Source: Nostoc flagelliforme FACHB-838 (GTDB taxonomy: Bacteria > Cyanobacteriota > Cyanobacteriia > Cyanobacteriales > Nostocaceae). Taken from it: a stretch of DNA of 64,000 nucleotides. The position numbers and the translations under genes were made by a program. The stretch lies in the NCBI RefSeq assembly GCF_014698065.1, contig NZ_JACJSI010000008.1, forward strand, positions 1 to 64,000, given 5' to 3'. Of this stretch, positions 63,588 through 64,000 are shown one piece after another. Below the pieces are notes generated by a model, which did not search any database, was not told the DNA's origin, and worked only from the letters and a program-made list of their open reading frames with translations. Positions within the stretch are counted from its first letter, which is position 1. Each line of letters starts with the position of its first letter.

Positions 63588-64000
63588 TTGATAAACCACT
63601 CATTTTGGTATTATTGCTTTTTATTTTTTGGTATCACTCTTGCGCGATACTTTCTTATTGCTGGAGGAGCATACTTGCTCTTTTATTTAGTTTTGGGTAA
63701 GTCCCTCGCTAACAAGAGTTTGCATTTAAAACCGTTGATGAGTTGTTCCATTAAAAACGATATCGAATTATCGGTACTCTCCGCAGTGGTTTTTGCTATT
63801 TGTGGAGCGTTTATTATCTCAGAATATAGTTTGGGAGCAACGCTATTATACACTGACCCATACAAGTACGGGCTGTGGTATTTAGTAGTTAGCTTTATTG
63901 CGGTGTTAGTTCTTCAGGATACTTACTTTTATTTTATCCATCGCATGTTTCACCAACCTCTGATTTTTAGATGGATGCATTATGGACACCACCGTTCAGG
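63588..64000 (+). CDS. Fatty-acid hydroxylase/sterol desaturase family protein, 3' end outside the window
   Basis: The frame opens after a TAA with TTG at 63588, preceded at 10 bases by agga, and runs to the right edge (137 codons visible). It reads LINHSFWYYCFLFFGITLAR, then LSVLSAVVFAICGAFIISEY. Next come a membrane helix and the histidine boxes FIHRMFHQPLIF (HxxxH) and WMHYGHHRS (HxxHH). These bind the di-iron centre of integral-membrane hydroxylases. The substrate is unknown. A TTG start is unusual, and a frameshift near 63585 (ATG-GGT-CTA in the neighbouring frame) is a possible alternative. Confidence 0.82.
   Translation, partial: MINHSFWYYCFLFFGITLARYFLIAGGAYLLFYLVLGKSLANKSLHLKPLMSCSIKNDIELSVLSAVVFAICGAFIISEYSLGATLLYTDPYKYGLWYLVVSFIAVLVLQDTYFYFIHRMFHQPLIFRWMHYGHHRS

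Overview
The window is chromosomal DNA from a filamentous, heterocyst-forming type cyanobacterium, most likely Nostoc or a close relative. The evidence is the many HIP1 octamers (GCGATCGC), photosynthesis genes (psaE, psb28, ndhO), a plastid-lipid-associated (PAP/fibrillin) protein, a PII protein with the cyanobacterial Ser49 site, and intergenic gaps filled with the heptanucleotide tandem repeats and short palindromes typical of Nostoc genomes. No rRNA, complete tRNA, CRISPR array, prophage or intact insertion sequence was found.

Layout. 1-4.1 kb: the start of a beta-helix protein running off the left edge, thiD, a coiled-coil membrane protein and glnB. 4.1-11.1 kb, minus strand: rdgB, a phosphohexomutase, the pmbA/tldD pair and cysS. 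11.2-16.1 kb, plus strand: a CobW-type GTPase with a long His tract, dtd, psb28, a MoaB/Mog protein and a diguanylate cyclase whose membrane domain resembles the ethylene-binding domain of plant ETR1. 16.2-22.7 kb: mraY, a DUF3134 protein, PAP/fibrillin, psaE, mutM, ndhO, malate dehydrogenase, a 20-residue tandem-repeat protein and a lipoprotein. 23.0-25.9 kb: an unassigned two-gene operon pairing a possible winged-helix protein with a DUF1802-like/PD-(D/E)xK nuclease-like protein. 26-30.3 kb: a YdeI-like protein, a small membrane protein, a NarL-type regulator, era and pfkA.

30.3-40.4 kb is an accessory zone of small toxin-antitoxin-like genes, several of them broken: a frameshifted PIN toxin with its antitoxin, a truncated second PIN toxin with its antitoxin, a Uma2 protein carrying an in-frame insertion, a DUF4258/YgiT-like pair, a frameshifted HEPN remnant and a TPR gene cut by an in-frame TGA. 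Housekeeping genes (AstE/aspartoacylase family, a histidine phosphatase, CsbD, uvrB) lie between them.

40.7-54 kb is a cell-surface block: two tandem rhomboid proteases, a Wzc-like copolymerase/kinase, a Wza-like export protein, an exosortase with its accessory protein, a sugar aminotransferase, a histidine-kinase-like protein without the phosphoacceptor His, an IctB-family membrane protein and a WGxxGxxG sorting-signal protein. Polysaccharide export, exosortase and a possible exosortase substrate therefore sit together. 54-64 kb is mostly housekeeping: smpB, a LuxR-type regulator, a low-molecular-weight tyrosine phosphatase, the YbaB/EbfC protein, murB, murC, nadD, gap2, thiL, and the start of a fatty-acid hydroxylase/sterol desaturase gene.

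A theme across the window is that short repeats (the 20-base palindrome agacgcgattaatcgcgtct, heptamer arrays and other short families) sit immediately at gene ends and often supply the stop codon and last residues. Family names come from reading motifs by eye; no database search was possible.
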